From a virus: a stretch of DNA of 22,872 nt. Below, one piece after another: positions 22,152 through 22,872 of the stretch. The stretch lies in IMG/VR virus record IMGVR_UViG_3300043427_002277, positions 1-22,872 of that record; one strand, 5' to 3'. Every line of letters begins with the position of its first letter. Position 1 is the stretch's first letter. Position numbers and translations under genes: made by a program. A model generated the notes under the pieces. It was not told the DNA's origin. It did not search any database and saw only the letters and a list, made by a program, of their open reading frames with translations.

Positions 22152-22640
22152 GTGAAGGGTGAGTTTGCAATTGTCAGCTACATCAGGTTCAAGGAGCGTG
22201 GGGGAGGGCCATATCTTCCTTACGCATACCAGAACTACTACATCAACGAAAGGCGAACCTACGCAGAGGTTGAATACGACTTTGCGCCACTAGGGGTTGC
22301 AGGTGGCGGCGGCAAGCAAGGCGGCGAAAGAAGTCGCGGAGCAATTGTCTGTCCTGCCAACACGATCGCACAAAACATTTTCTGGCAAGCAGACTCCAAT
22401 AAGTGGCTGGTTGAAGTTACCTCTGTTGAAGTGGACACAGTGACAGATGAAGAGCTTACGCAGCTTACAAGAGTTTTATGGGCGTGCAGGGTAGAGGGCA
22501 GCGTTGAGATCGGTAAACCTGGGCAATCAGTTCTTCAGTTGTCAAGCCCTCTTGACACTGTTAATGCTACGGTTGGCGGTAGGCCATTGTCTCAGTCGCT
22601 CGTGGGAGCGCTTCCAACCACCGGCTCGATTTCCGTATGA
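22152..22640 (+). CDS. Distal minor tail protein
   Basis: This 162-residue protein follows directly after the tape measure, where siphophages encode distal tail or tail-tip proteins (lambda M/L region). It includes SYIRFKERGGGPYLPYAYQN, GAIVCPANTIAQNIFWQADS, a WLVEVTSVEVDTVTDEELTQ strand-helix, LWACRVEG and the C-terminal LQLSSPLDTVNATVGGRPLS then LVGALPTTGSISV. The 'L-SPLD-V---V--R-L---LVG-LP' ending is one I recall from minor tail proteins of cyanobacterial and related phages. Two Cys are present, but an iron-sulfur role as in lambda gpL cannot be argued from that. The GTG start is 3 nt after the tape measure stop, with GGGG upstream; the end overlaps the next ATG (ATGA). Confidence 0.7.
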   Translation: MKGEFAIVSYIRFKERGGGPYLPYAYQNYYINERRTYAEVEYDFAPLGVAGGGGKQGGERSRGAIVCPANTIAQNIFWQADSNKWLVEVTSVEVDTVTDEELTQLTRVLWACRVEGSVEIGKPGQSVLQLSSPLDTVNATVGGRPLSQSLVGALPTTGSISV

Positions 22641-22872
22641 GCTTGCATCAGTACCTTGGCCTGAAGCACGAGTTTGGTGCCAATCCAGAGAATGGAAAGG
22701 CTGCAGACTGCCTGCTCCTTTGTTTTGCACTCCTTGACGAGGGCGGTTTTTACAGGCCACCGCTTGATCCGCGCTGGATGGATATGGCCATGGCCGGCCT
22801 ATGGGAATCGCTTGAAATGGCGTGGAACAATCACACGCGACCGGTTGACGAAGTTGAGGCCGGCTGTGTTGC
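22637..22872 (+). CDS. NlpC/P60-like tail hydrolase, N-terminal part
   Basis: This gene runs off the window; the visible 78 residues begin MSLHQYLGLKHEFGANPENG, then KAADCLLLCFALLDEGG and YRPPLDPRWMDMAMAGLWES. The 'YLG----FG------ADC--L' pattern places Cys25 as the catalytic cysteine candidate of an NlpC/P60-type peptidase, the fold of lambda gpK-like tail proteins that cleave peptidoglycan cross-links at the tail tip. The His and third catalytic residue would lie beyond the window. The ATG overlaps the previous stop in ATGA, indicating translational coupling. Position after the distal tail gene supports the assignment. Confidence 0.65.
   Translation, partial: MSLHQYLGLKHEFGANPENGKAADCLLLCFALLDEGGFYRPPLDPRWMDMAMAGLWESLEMAWNNHTRPVDEVEAGCV

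Noticed and set aside
1-22872. CRISPR arrays, insertion sequences, integrase or attachment sites
   Set aside because: No direct-repeat/spacer pattern, transposase, recombinase or tRNA-anchored att repeat was seen on either strand.

Overview
The window is the virion-assembly half of a tailed phage genome (or an intact prophage) with siphovirus organisation. It reads almost entirely left to right: end of an upstream gene, a small membrane protein, large terminase, portal, scaffold, a cluster of small basic proteins, major capsid protein, head-tail connectors, tail terminator, tail tube, frameshifted tail-assembly chaperones, a giant tape measure, a distal tail protein and the start of an NlpC/P60-like tail hydrolase. 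No sheath or baseplate-wedge genes are visible, so a long non-contractile tail is inferred. The general feel of the proteins (small phage-specific families, connector and tape-measure style) suggests a phage of cyanobacteria such as Synechococcus. That host call is an impression from recalled families and is not proven by the sequence. No integrase, repressor, tRNA gene, CRISPR array or insertion sequence is seen.

Layout: 1-416 holds a C-terminal fragment and a single-pass membrane protein. 417-5024 is the packaging/portal/scaffold block, whose terminase is interrupted by a mini-intein exactly inside the Walker A loop. 5131-7212 is a block of short Lys/Arg-rich proteins. The first is only 61 residues once spliced but carries a 249-residue intein. 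The block ends with one small gene on the opposite strand. 7271-8765 holds a small structural protein and the major capsid protein. 8826-11128 is a tight connector operon. 11179-12583 holds the tail tube and the G/GT chaperones, with an A_AAA_AAA slippery site. 12633-22148 is a tape measure of about 3,170 residues with internal repeats and an embedded lysozyme-like domain. 22152-22872 starts the tail-tip genes.

Transcriptional punctuation is the most striking non-coding signal. A box resembling a sigma-70 -10 element, GCTANNNT and usually GCTANRRTT, lies 24-33 nt upstream of ten forward starts (terminase, portal, scaffold, the four small basic genes, the gene at 7271, the G chaperone and the tape measure). 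It lies somewhat farther from the capsid and tail-tube starts. In reverse orientation it also lies 33 nt upstream of the lone minus-strand gene. Strong hairpin terminators sit just before several of these boxes. The highly expressed capsid and tail-tube genes use only CGN arginine codons, whereas the tape measure is rich in AGA/AGG. The genes in the 8826-11128 connector run and at the tail tip lack the box and are closely packed or overlapping, which fits operonic, translationally coupled expression.
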